Under the pieces are notes generated by a model. The model worked only from the letters and a program-made list of their open reading frames with translations, was not told the origin of the DNA and ran no database searches. This document shows, piece after piece, positions 51,732 to 60,052 of a DNA stretch of 64,000 bases (its first letter is position 1; every line of letters starts with the position of its first letter). A program made the position numbers and the translations under genes. Where the stretch lies: NCBI GenBank assembly GCA_041492185.1, contig JBGPWL010000002.1, forward strand, positions 1 to 64,000, given 5' to 3'. Source of the stretch: JAOAPY01 sp041492185 (GTDB lineage Bacteria; Acidobacteriota; Blastocatellia; Pyrinomonadales; Pyrinomonadaceae).

Positions 51732-53846
51732 TTGAAAAAGCTACTGCTTGTCGCCGTGTCTTTGTGTGCGTCGCTGTCGTTCGCGCTCGCATTTAACTCC
51801 AGTTCGGTCCAAGCACAGGAAAAACAATTCACTCTTGAGCAGGTCATGAGTGCGCCCTTCCCTTCAGATTTGTCCGCGGCGCCCGCAGGCGGCAGGCTCG
51901 CCTGGGTGCTGAACGCCAGGGGCGTGCGCAACATTTTCGTCGCTGAGCCGCCCAACTATAAAGGACGGCAACTCACTTCCTACAGTGAAGACGATGGCAT
52001 GGAGATTGGCGAACTGGTCTGGACTCCCGACGGTCAGTCGATCGTCTACACGCGCGGCGGCGACCTGGAGGGTTTTGGCGAGAATCCAAATTCGCGCAGC
52101 CGGCCCGAAGAACCCAAGCAACAGATCTGGATTGTTGCACTCGACGGAAAACCGCGTCTGCTCGCCGAGGGTCATTCAGGCGTCGTCTCTCGCAAAGGAG
52201 ATCGGCTTGCCTTCATTTCCAGGCGCGACGTTTCGTGGGTGAAGCTTGATGGCAGTGAAAAGGCCGCGCCGTTGTTTCAAACAAAAGGACGAAGCGGATC
52301 ACTTCATTGGTCGCCCGACGGATCGAAGCTGGCGTTTACGAGCGCGCGCGGCGATCACACTTTTATCGGCGTCTACGATCTGGCATCAAAGAGCATTAGC
52401 TATCTTGACCCCAGCGTCGATCGCGATAACGAACCAATCTGGTCGCGCGATGGAAAACAGGTCGCCTTCATTCGTGTCCCGACTTCGCGCGAAGCATTCG
52501 CGTTTGGTCCAAGGCGCGTAGGCCGGCCGTGGTCCATCCGCATCGCCGATGTCGAAACAGGGTCAGGGCGCGAAGTGTGGCACGCCGATGACGGCCCCGG
52601 CAGCGTCTTCCGTAACGTTGTCACAGACGATCAGTTGCTCTGGTCCGCGGATGATCGAATTGTTTTTCCGTGGGAGAAGGATGGCTGGACGCATCTCTAC
52701 TCGATCCCTGCCTCGTCTGAATCGGGCCAGGCCACGCTTTTGACTCCCGGTGAATTCGAAGTCGAGCACGTTTCCCTCTCGCCCGACGCGAAAGAAATTA
52801 TCTATTCGTCGAATCAGGGTGACATCGATCGGCGTCACATCTGGCGCGTCTCCACCGCGGGCGGACTACCGGCGATCGCGATCACGACTGGCAACGGACT
52901 TGAGTGGTCGCCGGTCGCTGCCAGTGACGGCAAGACGATTGCGTTTCTTCGCTCTGACGCGCGCCGACCCGATCGCGCTTCGATCATGACAGGCGGTGGC
53001 AGTCCCCAGGACCTGGCGCCGGAAACTGTTCCGAGTGAGTTTCCTGAAAACTCTTTGGTCGAGCCGCAACAAGTAATCTTCGACGCCGCTGACGGCATGA
53101 AGATTCATGGCCAACTTTTTCTGCCGCGCAATCTCGATCCAGGCAAACGTCACCCGGCGGCGATTTTCTTTCACGGCGGATCGCGGCGCCAGATGCTGCT
53201 CGGCTGGCATTCCATGTACTACTACCGCAACGCCTACGCGATGAATCAGTATCTCGCGAATCACGGTTACATAGTTTTGTCGGTCAACTATCGCAGCGGC
53301 ATCGGCTATGGCATGCAGTTTCGCGAAGCTTTGAATTACGGCGCGACGGGCGGCAGCGAGTTCAACGACGTGATGGGCGCGGGCTTGTACATGCGCAGCC
53401 GGCCGGACGTCGATCCGCAGCGCATCGGATTGTGGGGTGGATCGTACGGCGGATACTTGACCGCAATGGGCTTGTCGCGCGCTTCTGATCTTTTCGCGGC
53501 GGGCGTCGACATGCATGGCGTGCACGACTGGAACATCGTCATCCGCAACTTTGTGCCCGCTTACGATCCAGCCGCCAATCCGAACGCTAGCCGTCTGGCA
53601 TTTGAATCTTCGCCGATGTCTTCAATAAAAACCTGGCGCTCGCCGGTGCTATTGATTCACGGTGACGACGATCGCAACGTGCCCTTCAGCGAAACGGTTC
53701 ATCTGGTTGAAGCGCTGCGCAATCAAGGCGTGGAGTTTGAGCAGTTGATCTTTCCGGACGAGATTCACGACTTCCTAAACTTTTCCGACTGGGTGCGCGC
53801 CTATAAAGCCTCCGCAAACTTTTTCGATCGGCATTTGAAGAAGTGA
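51732..53846 (+). CDS. Secreted S9 family prolyl oligopeptidase-like peptidase
   Basis: A 704-residue exported serine peptidase. After the signal peptide (LLLVAVSLCASLSFALA) come WD40-like beta-propeller repeats (WTPDGQSIVYT, WSPDGSKLAFTS, WSRDGKQVAFIR, LSPDAKEIIYSS) and then the alpha/beta hydrolase domain. Its triad is Ser in GLWGGSYGGYLTAMG (about 570), Asp in IHGDDDRNVPF (about 644) and His in PDEIHDFL (about 677). It should cut proline-containing or other short peptides in the periplasm. I start at the TTG at 51732, which has AAAGGAG eight bases upstream and begins the signal peptide; a GTG at 51666 opens the frame but lacks both. Confidence 0.9.
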   Translation: MKKLLLVAVSLCASLSFALAFNSSSVQAQEKQFTLEQVMSAPFPSDLSAAPAGGRLAWVLNARGVRNIFVAEPPNYKGRQLTSYSEDDGMEIGELVWTPDGQSIVYTRGGDLEGFGENPNSRSRPEEPKQQIWIVALDGKPRLLAEGHSGVVSRKGDRLAFISRRDVSWVKLDGSEKAAPLFQTKGRSGSLHWSPDGSKLAFTSARGDHTFIGVYDLASKSISYLDPSVDRDNEPIWSRDGKQVAFIRVPTSREAFAFGPRRVGRPWSIRIADVETGSGREVWHADDGPGSVFRNVVTDDQLLWSADDRIVFPWEKDGWTHLYSIPASSESGQATLLTPGEFEVEHVSLSPDAKEIIYSSNQGDIDRRHIWRVSTAGGLPAIAITTGNGLEWSPVAASDGKTIAFLRSDARRPDRASIMTGGGSPQDLAPETVPSEFPENSLVEPQQVIFDAADGMKIHGQLFLPRNLDPGKRHPAAIFFHGGSRRQMLLGWHSMYYYRNAYAMNQYLANHGYIVLSVNYRSGIGYGMQFREALNYGATGGSEFNDVMGAGLYMRSRPDVDPQRIGLWGGSYGGYLTAMGLSRASDLFAAGVDMHGVHDWNIVIRNFVPAYDPAANPNASRLAFESSPMSSIKTWRSPVLLIHGDDDRNVPFSETVHLVEALRNQGVEFEQLIFPDEIHDFLNFSDWVRAYKASANFFDRHLKK

Positions 53847-53880
53847 CCTGCGCCGTAACCGGGACGCGCACGCCGGGAAC

Positions 53881-53966
53881 GCAGACATCCTGTCTGCCGT
53901 GGTTTGTTAGCCGCGTTCACGCGGCTTGCCCGCGAAGGGTTACTAGACCAGCCGTTTGACGGCTGG
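53881..53966. repeat. Three tandem hairpin units
   Basis: GCAGACATCCTGTCTGC (53881-53897), AGCCGCGTTCACGCGGCT (53909-53926) and CCAGCCGTTTGACGGCTGG (53948-53966) are separate palindromes in a row. The first matches a unit inside the giant membrane-protein gene (36559-36575); the third resembles the GCCGTTTCAACGGC unit at 1410-1423. Confidence 0.7.
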
Positions 53967-54008
53967 GTCGGTGCGCTCAATGGAGTTGCGTAGCCCGAGC
54001 GTGGGTCG

Positions 54009-54065
54009 GAGTTGGCGCGGATGGTGCTGCGTGATCACGCGATCAAGCTTTATCTAAATAGATGA
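54009..54065 (+). pseudogene. 3' remnant of an amidohydrolase gene
   Basis: The 18 codons ELARMVLRDHAIKLYLNR and a TGA closely match the last residues of the amidohydrolase at 44654-45988 (ELARMVLRENAIKLYGLNAK). Nothing else of such a gene is visible upstream, where palindromic repeats begin. It looks like the leftover 3' end of a lost paralogue, at the left edge of the restriction-modification island. Confidence 0.65.
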
Positions 54066-54124
54066 TCTTGTCTATATTGCGTAGTTAGCTCTGGCTTATA
54101 CTAGATATTGACATCGAGGTTCCT

Positions 54125-54556
54125 GTGACAGATACTTTCAGCCGCAAAAGACGTAGTGAGATCATGCGGCGTATCTGCTCCACGGATACGCGAGCGGAGT
54201 TAACCGTGCGGTCGATGCTTCATGGAGCTGGTTTCCGCTTCCGCCTGCATAGCAAAGATTTGCCAGGCAAGCCAGATATTGTCTTGCCGCGCTACAGGAT
54301 TGTGGTCTTGGTGAATGGATGCTTGTGGCATGGTCATCACAACTGTAGGCGAGGGCGTAGGCCCAAGAGCAATACTGATTATTGGAATCGCAAGATAGAA
54401 CGCAACCGCGAGAGAGATCGTGCGAACGCTAGGCTTCTACGTGAGCGCGGATGGAAGCGTATTGTAGTCTGGGAGTGCGAGCTTAAGGATCCAGGCGCGC
54501 TTCGTCACCGGCTGATTTCGGGACTGACCGATGGCAAATTTTCGCAACGACGATAA
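54125..54556 (+). CDS. vsr: Very short patch repair (Vsr-type) DNA mismatch endonuclease
   Basis: A 143-residue Vsr endonuclease that nicks next to the T of T:G mismatches created by deamination of 5-methylcytosine. Signatures are RSEIMRRICSTDTRAELTVRSMLHGAGFRFRLH, PGKPDIVLPRYRIVVLVNGCLWHGH (with the nuclease Asp and His) and WNRKIERNRERD. It starts with GTG. Its last 26 bases overlap the methylase gene, so repair and methylation are produced together. A TATACT hexamer at 54097-54102 may be its -10. The sequence is AT-richer than the core genes around it. Confidence 0.93.
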   Translation: MTDTFSRKRRSEIMRRICSTDTRAELTVRSMLHGAGFRFRLHSKDLPGKPDIVLPRYRIVVLVNGCLWHGHHNCRRGRRPKSNTDYWNRKIERNRERDRANARLLRERGWKRIVVWECELKDPGALRHRLISGLTDGKFSQRR

Positions 54557-55580
54557 ACCGCTGAGGACAGCCTCATTCTTTTCCGGAATAGGCGGTTTCG
54601 ACCTAGAAGGATTCGAGCAGGCTGGATTTCAGATCTCATTCCAATGTGAGATTGACCCATTCTGTAATGAAATTCTAGAAAAGCATTGGCCTAATGTTCC
54701 TCGCGCGAAGAATATTAAAGAGGTGACAAATGCAACAATCCCTATTTCCGATATCTGGTTTGGCGGATTCCCCTGTCAAGATGTCTCGCTGGCGCGAATG
54801 GGGCCGCGAGCAGGGCTTAAAGGGGCGCGCTCTGGTCTCTTTCATGAATTTGCGCGACTACTTAGAGAGGGCCGTCCCAGAATTTTTGTTATCGAAAACG
54901 TTCCGGGCTTACTCTCTTCCCACAGGGGACGAGACTTCGGAACCGTTATACGAACGCTGGCCGACATCGGGTACAGTGTCGGATGGCGTGTGCTTAACAG
55001 CAAAGACTTTGGAGTCGCCCAGTCACGCAGTAGAGTCTACATTGTCGGATGTGATCGAGACCGGCGAGGTCCCATCGAGATACTTTTTGAGCCGGAATGC
55101 AGCGAAAGGGATGCTCAGAAGAGCAAATCGAATGGGAAGGCCTCTCTTTCCCCCTTTAAGGAAAGCCTTGGAGATCCTGTCCAAGGGCCAGTCTACCAAC
55201 GAATAGCCTATTGTCTATATGCGTGCTCGGCTCGCCACACTGGAACCGACTGGAGCCGTACATATGTAACGTACCCAGACGGCAGAGTAAGACGTCTGCT
55301 TCCCCGAGAGTGTGAAGGCTTGCAGGGATTCCCTGTGGGTTGGACCCGGCCCGTCCAGACGCATGACGATCCAGAGGATGTTGACACACTCCGCTATCAA
55401 GCCCTTGGGAACGCAGTCACTGTCCCTGTGGCAAAGTGGCTTGCCGAACGGATTCAGCGCTACGTGAATCTTGAAAAATCCAATTCTGAGGGGTTGACTA
55501 ATAGGAGTCGGCCAACATACGAAGCAAGTCGGGACGTGGCCAGTGTGGCAAGTGCTGCGGCAGCCGCTCGACCGGTATGA
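54531..55580 (+). CDS. dcm: DNA (cytosine-5) methyltransferase
   Basis: A 349-residue C5-cytosine methylase with the full motif set: SFFSGIGGFDLEGF (motif I), CEIDPFC (II), WFGGFPCQDVSLA with the catalytic Cys (IV), FVIENVPGLL (VI), AQSRSRVYIVG (VIII), PRECEGLQGFP (IX) and RYQALGNAVTVPVAKWLAERI (X). The target-recognition region between VIII and IX is short, so the recognised site is probably short as well; I cannot read it from sequence. It protects host DNA from the HNH nuclease encoded convergently, whose gene overlaps its 3' end by 83 bases. A second open frame with its own Shine-Dalgarno is nested in it at 54730-55206. Confidence 0.94.
   Translation: MANFRNDDKPLRTASFFSGIGGFDLEGFEQAGFQISFQCEIDPFCNEILEKHWPNVPRAKNIKEVTNATIPISDIWFGGFPCQDVSLARMGPRAGLKGARSGLFHEFARLLREGRPRIFVIENVPGLLSSHRGRDFGTVIRTLADIGYSVGWRVLNSKDFGVAQSRSRVYIVGCDRDRRGPIEILFEPECSERDAQKSKSNGKASLSPFKESLGDPVQGPVYQRIAYCLYACSARHTGTDWSRTYVTYPDGRVRRLLPRECEGLQGFPVGWTRPVQTHDDPEDVDTLRYQALGNAVTVPVAKWLAERIQRYVNLEKSNSEGLTNRSRPTYEASRDVASVASAAAAARPV
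54730..55206 (+). CDS. Nested out-of-frame ORF inside the cytosine methylase gene
   Basis: A 158-codon frame lying wholly within the methylase gene, shifted by +1. Its ATG is preceded by AAAGAGGTG (54717-54725) at a normal distance, which an accidental frame need not have. The product looks protein-like: an N-terminal PISGLADSPVKMSRWREWG, a middle YERWPTSGTVSDGV and LESPSHAVESTLSDVIE, and a C-terminal helix RNAAKGMLRRANRMGRPLFP. From memory, small hypothetical proteins with a WPTSG motif and a GILRRA-like tail are encoded beside phage cytosine methylases; I could not check this. It could be a real overprinted gene or a by-product of constraint on the methylase frame. Confidence 0.45.
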   Translation: MQQSLFPISGLADSPVKMSRWREWGREQGLKGRALVSFMNLRDYLERAVPEFLLSKTFRAYSLPTGDETSEPLYERWPTSGTVSDGVCLTAKTLESPSHAVESTLSDVIETGEVPSRYFLSRNAAKGMLRRANRMGRPLFPPLRKALEILSKGQSTNE

Positions 55581-56664
55581 CTCCTACATTCTCCCGCAAG
55601 CGATCTAAGCTAAATTCGGGATCAAACTCGTGGATTGTGTGTTCCGCATCTTCCGGCATCTCACAAGTGTAACGTTCGTTCTCAAAGCGTAAGCGTATTA
55701 TGGCTTCGTCGAATGCCCAGTGATGCAGCTTGCATAAGCATAGGCCATTGAAAACCTGATCTAATTCGTACTCGCTCCAAGGCAGTATGTGGGCAGCATC
55801 GACACCGGGCGAACTGTTGTACGGAGTCGGCGGAAAGTGCGCACCGCAAACAACGCATGTAGCTCGATAAGCGCTTCTAACATCTTGCTTAAAGCGCGCA
55901 CTTGCAGGTCCCCTCGCGTTGGCCCATCGTTTCCATTCTTTTATGGCACGCTTCTTTAACTCTATGTCCTCCGGATCCACGCTCTCTACATCCAAAAGAG
56001 GTTCGGGAACCTGATAGTGAAGGGCATCGCCTAATTTTGGTAAAACGTCGCCTCTCTCACTGTATACAATCCCTAAATCAGCGCTCTTAGTTGAAACGAG
56101 TCTTTGAATTGCGGCAACGAGCTTTTGGGTGTCTTCACTAATATACCCACTGCGTACCATTTGCTCGTGTTGCGCTAATGAGGCAGCTATGTCGTCTGGG
56201 AATTCGCCCCGTCTGCTCCAGACTTCTCGTAATAAGCCGACCCGTTGCCTCAGGTTTTCTTCTTCCCCAAGATGTGATCGGTTCAGTACGGTAATCCTAT
56301 TGACGCGCAAAACGGCTGTATCAGAACTGATACGTAGAACGCCGTCAATCTCTATGTGTTCTATCGCGTAAGCCCCGTCTTGCATCACAGGCTCGCCTGC
56401 ACCCAATGCAGCTGTCTGACGAGCGGGATCCGGCATCAAAAATGCCGCAGCAAGCTGCTTTTGAATTTGAATGTCAGCTCCTTTCATCCGGAGTCGTGGC
56501 TTGCCACCTTGTCTAATCAACCAAACGCGAGTGTGAATGAGCAATCGACCCGGCAACTGTAGGCTTAGGGTGTGTCCTATGAGGTCGCTCGTACGTATCC
56601 CATTGAGTGAGCCGCTGATTTCGTACTCACCTCTACCGCCGCTCGTTCGTCGCGAAATACGCAT
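55498..56664 (-). CDS. HNH endonuclease, probable restriction enzyme
   Basis: A 388-residue protein with a C-terminal HNH nuclease domain: CVVCGAHF, then VDAAHILPWSEYELDQVFNGLCLCKLHHWAFD, which supplies the two Cys-x-x-Cys metal pairs' neighbourhood and the His-Asn-His catalytic set. The N-terminal 260 residues are unassigned and probably recognise DNA. It faces the methylase gene tail to tail, and the last 83 bases of the two coding regions overlap on opposite strands. With Vsr and the methylase it makes a compact type II-like restriction-modification island. Confidence 0.82.
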   Translation of the reverse strand: MRISRRTSGGRGEYEISGSLNGIRTSDLIGHTLSLQLPGRLLIHTRVWLIRQGGKPRLRMKGADIQIQKQLAAAFLMPDPARQTAALGAGEPVMQDGAYAIEHIEIDGVLRISSDTAVLRVNRITVLNRSHLGEEENLRQRVGLLREVWSRRGEFPDDIAASLAQHEQMVRSGYISEDTQKLVAAIQRLVSTKSADLGIVYSERGDVLPKLGDALHYQVPEPLLDVESVDPEDIELKKRAIKEWKRWANARGPASARFKQDVRSAYRATCVVCGAHFPPTPYNSSPGVDAAHILPWSEYELDQVFNGLCLCKLHHWAFDEAIIRLRFENERYTCEMPEDAEHTIHEFDPEFSLDRLRENVGVIPVERLPQHLPHWPRPDLLRMLADSY

Positions 56665-57059
56665 CCTTCTCTTCTTCTTGTTGCCAGAACGTCTGTAGGA
56701 CGTTGCTATTTTGCCAGATTAGCGGTGTTCTTTGCTACAGTCTTTATCTAATCTCAACCTCCACCGGCTTCGCATCGTGTGAATCCTAGCCTGCGGGCCA
56801 GTTGGAGATGTTGACGCCGTAGAGCCAATCGGAATCGACCGTAACCGCAAAGTGAATGGTGATCGGCAGACCTCGCGAGGTGCGGAGGCGAACCGAAAAC
56901 TTTCGATGGACTAAATAAAAGAAGAAATTTGAAACGCAAAGGTCGCAAAGTTTTTTCGCAAAGGGACGCAAAGAATTATCCTTCGCGTTACTCTGCGTCT
57001 GCCCTTTGCGCACTTTGCGTTTGAGTTGATCGATCCGTCCGCATTATTGCTGGGACTTC
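56665..57059. other. Intergenic region with gene remnant and CGCAAAG repeat
   Basis: On the minus strand about 56750-56905 reads FSVRLRTSRGLPITIHFAV and DWLYGVNISNWPAG, then a TAG, then DSHDAKPVEVEIR. This looks like the tail of a broken protein, identity unknown. Next to it (56930-57025) is an inverted repeat of the CGCAAAG family (GAAACGCAAAGGTCGCAAAG against CTTTGCGCACTTTGCGTTT). Confidence 0.4.
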
Positions 57060-57410
57060 CTACCGCGGACTCGTTAGTCGAATGAATCCCATGATCGCGC
57101 AGATCCCGGCGAGCAGAACGAAGAGATTGAAGAAAGTCAGCGTGGAAAAAACGAGGCTGTTATCCTTGGTTAGAAACCCAAAACCGAGGAGGATGAATTG
57201 CAGGTGAAAAAGAATCAAGCAAACCGCGGCAAACGAGAACCATCTCGCCGATGCGCCAAAAGCTCGCGCCCGGGCAAAACCGAGCACCGCCGCGATTAAC
57301 CACGCGACCGCTCCAACCACTAACATCCCCAGCATTACCGGAGCGAAGTACCAGGGCTCATGGAACGTCGTCTCAACTTGCGCCTGCATTAAAATCGAAG
57401 CGAGAAACAT
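57060..57410 (-). CDS. Small polytopic membrane protein
   Basis: A 116-residue protein with three or four helices (VMLGMLVVGAVAWLIAAVLGF, FSFAAVCLILFHLQFILLG, FFNLFVLLAGICAIMGF) and very short loops. I do not recognise a family. It lies near another small membrane-protein gene on the same strand (57609-57830), with 198 bases between. No cysteine or charged motif hints at an enzymatic role. Confidence 0.65.
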   Translation of the reverse strand: MFLASILMQAQVETTFHEPWYFAPVMLGMLVVGAVAWLIAAVLGFARARAFGASARWFSFAAVCLILFHLQFILLGFGFLTKDNSLVFSTLTFFNLFVLLAGICAIMGFIRLTSPR

Positions 57411-57608
57411 GAAGCAATTCTCCTGTCAGGTCTTTCAGTCTTGATAACAAACCAAAGCGCCGTTTGCGCATTCCTAAGCTCTCAGCACAAACGGCGTCAG
57501 TGGGTCATTTCGGAAAATGAAGCAGACCAGCAATCGCGCCTCGGCGCAGCCAGCCGCAGCGGCCCCGCCTTTCAGCCGACATTCTCACCAGGCGGCGCGG
57601 CGGCAGCG

Positions 57609-57830
57609 CTACTGCGTGATGTGGATCTCCTCTTCCTTGTTAACGTGACCAAGAAAATAGATCAGCGCGCAAATGAAGAACACAACGCCGCACCCGATCG
57701 CGTACCACATGTAGTGAGAGCCTGCGGTGTCTGAGCCCTTCGCTGTCACAAAGAGGTAGAAGAAATAAACTCCAGCCCCCAGCGAACCCAGACCCAAAAC
57801 CACGGCCAGTATGTCTTTAAGGCTTCCCAT
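57609..57830 (-). CDS. Small two-helix membrane protein
   Basis: A 73-residue protein with two membrane helices (ILAVVLGLGSLGAGVYFFYLFV and YAIGCGVVFFICALIYFLG) and a short polar tail. The start is supported by a clear GGAGG upstream of the ATG. Family unknown. It is 171 bases downstream of the end of selB on the same strand; a repeat separates the two. Confidence 0.7.
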   Translation of the reverse strand: MGSLKDILAVVLGLGSLGAGVYFFYLFVTAKGSDTAGSHYMWYAIGCGVVFFICALIYFLGHVNKEEEIHITQ

Positions 57831-57953
57831 TTTGAACCTCCGCTCAATGCGTCAAAGTAATGAAGGTTAAGGAAAAAGCCGATTCTTATGGTCTATTTAC
57901 TGGCCTGCATGTTAACGCCTGCGCCCGGGATAAGCAAGAAAAATACGACACGG

Positions 57954-58040
57954 GGAAGGGGCGACGCGGGGACACGGGGACGCGATCCCCCTATCGCCGT
58001 ATCACCCCATCTCCGCGTCTCCGCGTCTCGCAAGGATCAC
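57954..58040. repeat. GACGCGGGGACACGGGG-type inverted repeat at the selB 3' end
   Basis: GGCGACGCGGGGACACGGGGACGCGAT (about 57960-57986) faces CATCTCCGCGTCTCCGCGTCTCGC (about 58008-58031) as a loose inverted repeat. Its right arm forms the last codons of selB (ARRGDAEMG), so the repeat defines the end of that gene. Confidence 0.55.
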
Positions 58041-59939
58041 GCGCCGATCTCCCTGTCGCATCGTCACGCGCTCGCGGTCAAAGTATTCCAGCAACGGAAT
58101 CGCATACTTGCGCGAGACCCCTGCCAGATTTTTGAATGCCGAAACGTCGATGGCCCGCTCCGGCTCGTGGCTTGCCGCGTACTCGTAGAGTTGCTCCTGC
58201 AAACGGTCGAGCGATTTTCGCGAAAAGAAAAGATCGCCCTGAACGCGAACCAGCGCGCCGCTGTCGATCAGCACCTGCAGGATCTTTCGTCCATGCGGCC
58301 GTTGGGTACTGGAGACTCCGGCCCGCTCCATTGCCTCGTCCAGCGAGGGCGCCTCCAGCGCCGCCTGTTCATAAACCTGCGCCAGCCGATCGCGAAGCTG
58401 GGCGTCCGCGCCGGAGAGTTCGCGGCGGTGCTCGCGCGCCCGCACTAGATCTTTTTCTGAAACGAGTTTGCCTTCGCGTTCCAAACGCGCGATTACGGCC
58501 CGAAAGATTTCCGCAGCGGCATGCGCAAAGTGCCGTTCGCGCAGCGTCTCGCGCGCCATTCCGCGCGCGAGTGGTTCGCTCCTGTGATGGGCTTCAATCG
58601 CTTCCAGCGCCAGGCGACAAAGTCGTTCGAAATTTTCACTGGCAATAAAGACTCCGTCGGCCTCTACCACGGCGCCGTGTTCCTTCGCCTCGATCGCGGC
58701 TGCCGATATTACGGAATCAGTCCAGCCCGTTCGCGCCGCAATGTCGGAAACTCTCTGATCTCCAGCAGTCTCGACGTAGATGGCAAATCGCTCCGCTCGA
58801 TCTGCGTCCATCAATCTCCGCAGTCGTTCGCGCGCCTGCGCAAATTCTTTTCCCCGATGCTTCGCCGCAAAAGGATCCAGAATTCGTCCGCCCGCGATGG
58901 TCAACGACGGTGAATAAGAACGAATGATGAAACGCTCGTGCGGCAGTGCCACGACCGGCGACTCGAGTCGCAATTGCGCAAAGCCGCTTGCGCCGGGTTC
59001 TATCGCGTTAACATCGTCAAGCAGTTGCAGCCTCGCAAGAGTCTCCGCCGCGCCCAGGTGTACTCGCACGCGCGCACGCGAACGCAAGGCGCGAGGCGCG
59101 TTGCGCAATACGTCGATGTGCACGTCAATAATCTGAACGGGGCGAAGTCGTTCGACGGGCGCGAGCACCATTCCGCGCGCGATAGATGCGACGTCGATTC
59201 CCCCGAGATTGACCGCGGTCCTTTGTCCGGCCACGGCGCGAGAAACCGCGGCCCCGTGTACCTGCACGCCGCGCGCGCGCACGCGCACAGCTCCTGGCAA
59301 CAGTTCCAGCTCGTTACCCTCGGCAATCTCCCCGGAAATCAGCGTGCCTGTCACTACTGCGCCAAAACCTTTCATCGTGAACGCGCGATCGATCGGCAAG
59401 CGCGTCACCATCTCAGACGAACGCGCCGGCACTTCAGCGGCGATTTGCCGCAATGCGTCTCTCAATTCGTCAAGTCCGCTTCCCGTGCGGGCGCTGACGC
59501 TCAAAACTGGCGCGCCGTCGAGAAATGATCCGGCCACCAGCTCTTCAGCTTCGTCGCGCACGAGTGGCAACAATTCTTCTTCAACCAAATCCGTTTTCGT
59601 GATCACGATTAGGCCTTTGCGCACGCCGAGCAGGCGGCAGATGTCAAAGTGTTCGCGCGTTTGCGGCATCACTCCTTCGTCCGCCGCGATGACGAGCGCT
59701 ACGACATCGATGCCGTGCGCGCCAGCCAGCATGTTTTTGACAAAGCGTTCGTGTCCGGGAACATCGACGAAGCCGATGCGCACGTCACCCAGATCGAGAT
59801 CCGCGAAACCCAGATCGATCGTGATGCCGCGTTTCTTCTCTTCCGGTAGGCGATCGGGATCTTTGCCCGTCAGCGCGCGCACCAACGCGCTCTTGCCATG
59901 ATCGATGTGACCTGCTGTGCCAACGATGATTGAATGCAT
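58002..59939 (-). CDS. selB: Selenocysteine-specific elongation factor SelB
   Basis: A 645-residue SelB that brings Sec-tRNA(Sec) to the ribosome at UGA codons followed by a SECIS hairpin. The GTPase motifs are GTAGHIDHGKSALVRALTG (P-loop), DVPGHERFVKNM (G3) and ITKTDLV (G4), with GITIDLGFADL as the switch region typical of SelB. Domains 2 and 3 follow (RAFTMKGFGAVVTGTLISG), and the C-terminal third consists of winged-helix repeats, e.g. GVSRKYAIPLLEYFDRERVTMRQGDRRVIL, that bind the SECIS. Its length fits the family. selA, selC and selD are not in this window. The predicted selenoprotein at 31322-32473 is a likely client. Confidence 0.95.
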   Translation of the reverse strand: MHSIIVGTAGHIDHGKSALVRALTGKDPDRLPEEKKRGITIDLGFADLDLGDVRIGFVDVPGHERFVKNMLAGAHGIDVVALVIAADEGVMPQTREHFDICRLLGVRKGLIVITKTDLVEEELLPLVRDEAEELVAGSFLDGAPVLSVSARTGSGLDELRDALRQIAAEVPARSSEMVTRLPIDRAFTMKGFGAVVTGTLISGEIAEGNELELLPGAVRVRARGVQVHGAAVSRAVAGQRTAVNLGGIDVASIARGMVLAPVERLRPVQIIDVHIDVLRNAPRALRSRARVRVHLGAAETLARLQLLDDVNAIEPGASGFAQLRLESPVVALPHERFIIRSYSPSLTIAGGRILDPFAAKHRGKEFAQARERLRRLMDADRAERFAIYVETAGDQRVSDIAARTGWTDSVISAAAIEAKEHGAVVEADGVFIASENFERLCRLALEAIEAHHRSEPLARGMARETLRERHFAHAAAEIFRAVIARLEREGKLVSEKDLVRAREHRRELSGADAQLRDRLAQVYEQAALEAPSLDEAMERAGVSSTQRPHGRKILQVLIDSGALVRVQGDLFFSRKSLDRLQEQLYEYAASHEPERAIDVSAFKNLAGVSRKYAIPLLEYFDRERVTMRQGDRRVILARRGDAEMG

Positions 59940-60052
59940 GATCGTTGGTCAATCGTAAATCGAGAATCGTAAAATGGGAAACGCTGGAATTACCTTTAGC
60001 CGAGAGTGGTTTACGACCGAGCTATGTTAGTATTTGTTTGTGAGGGGTAATT

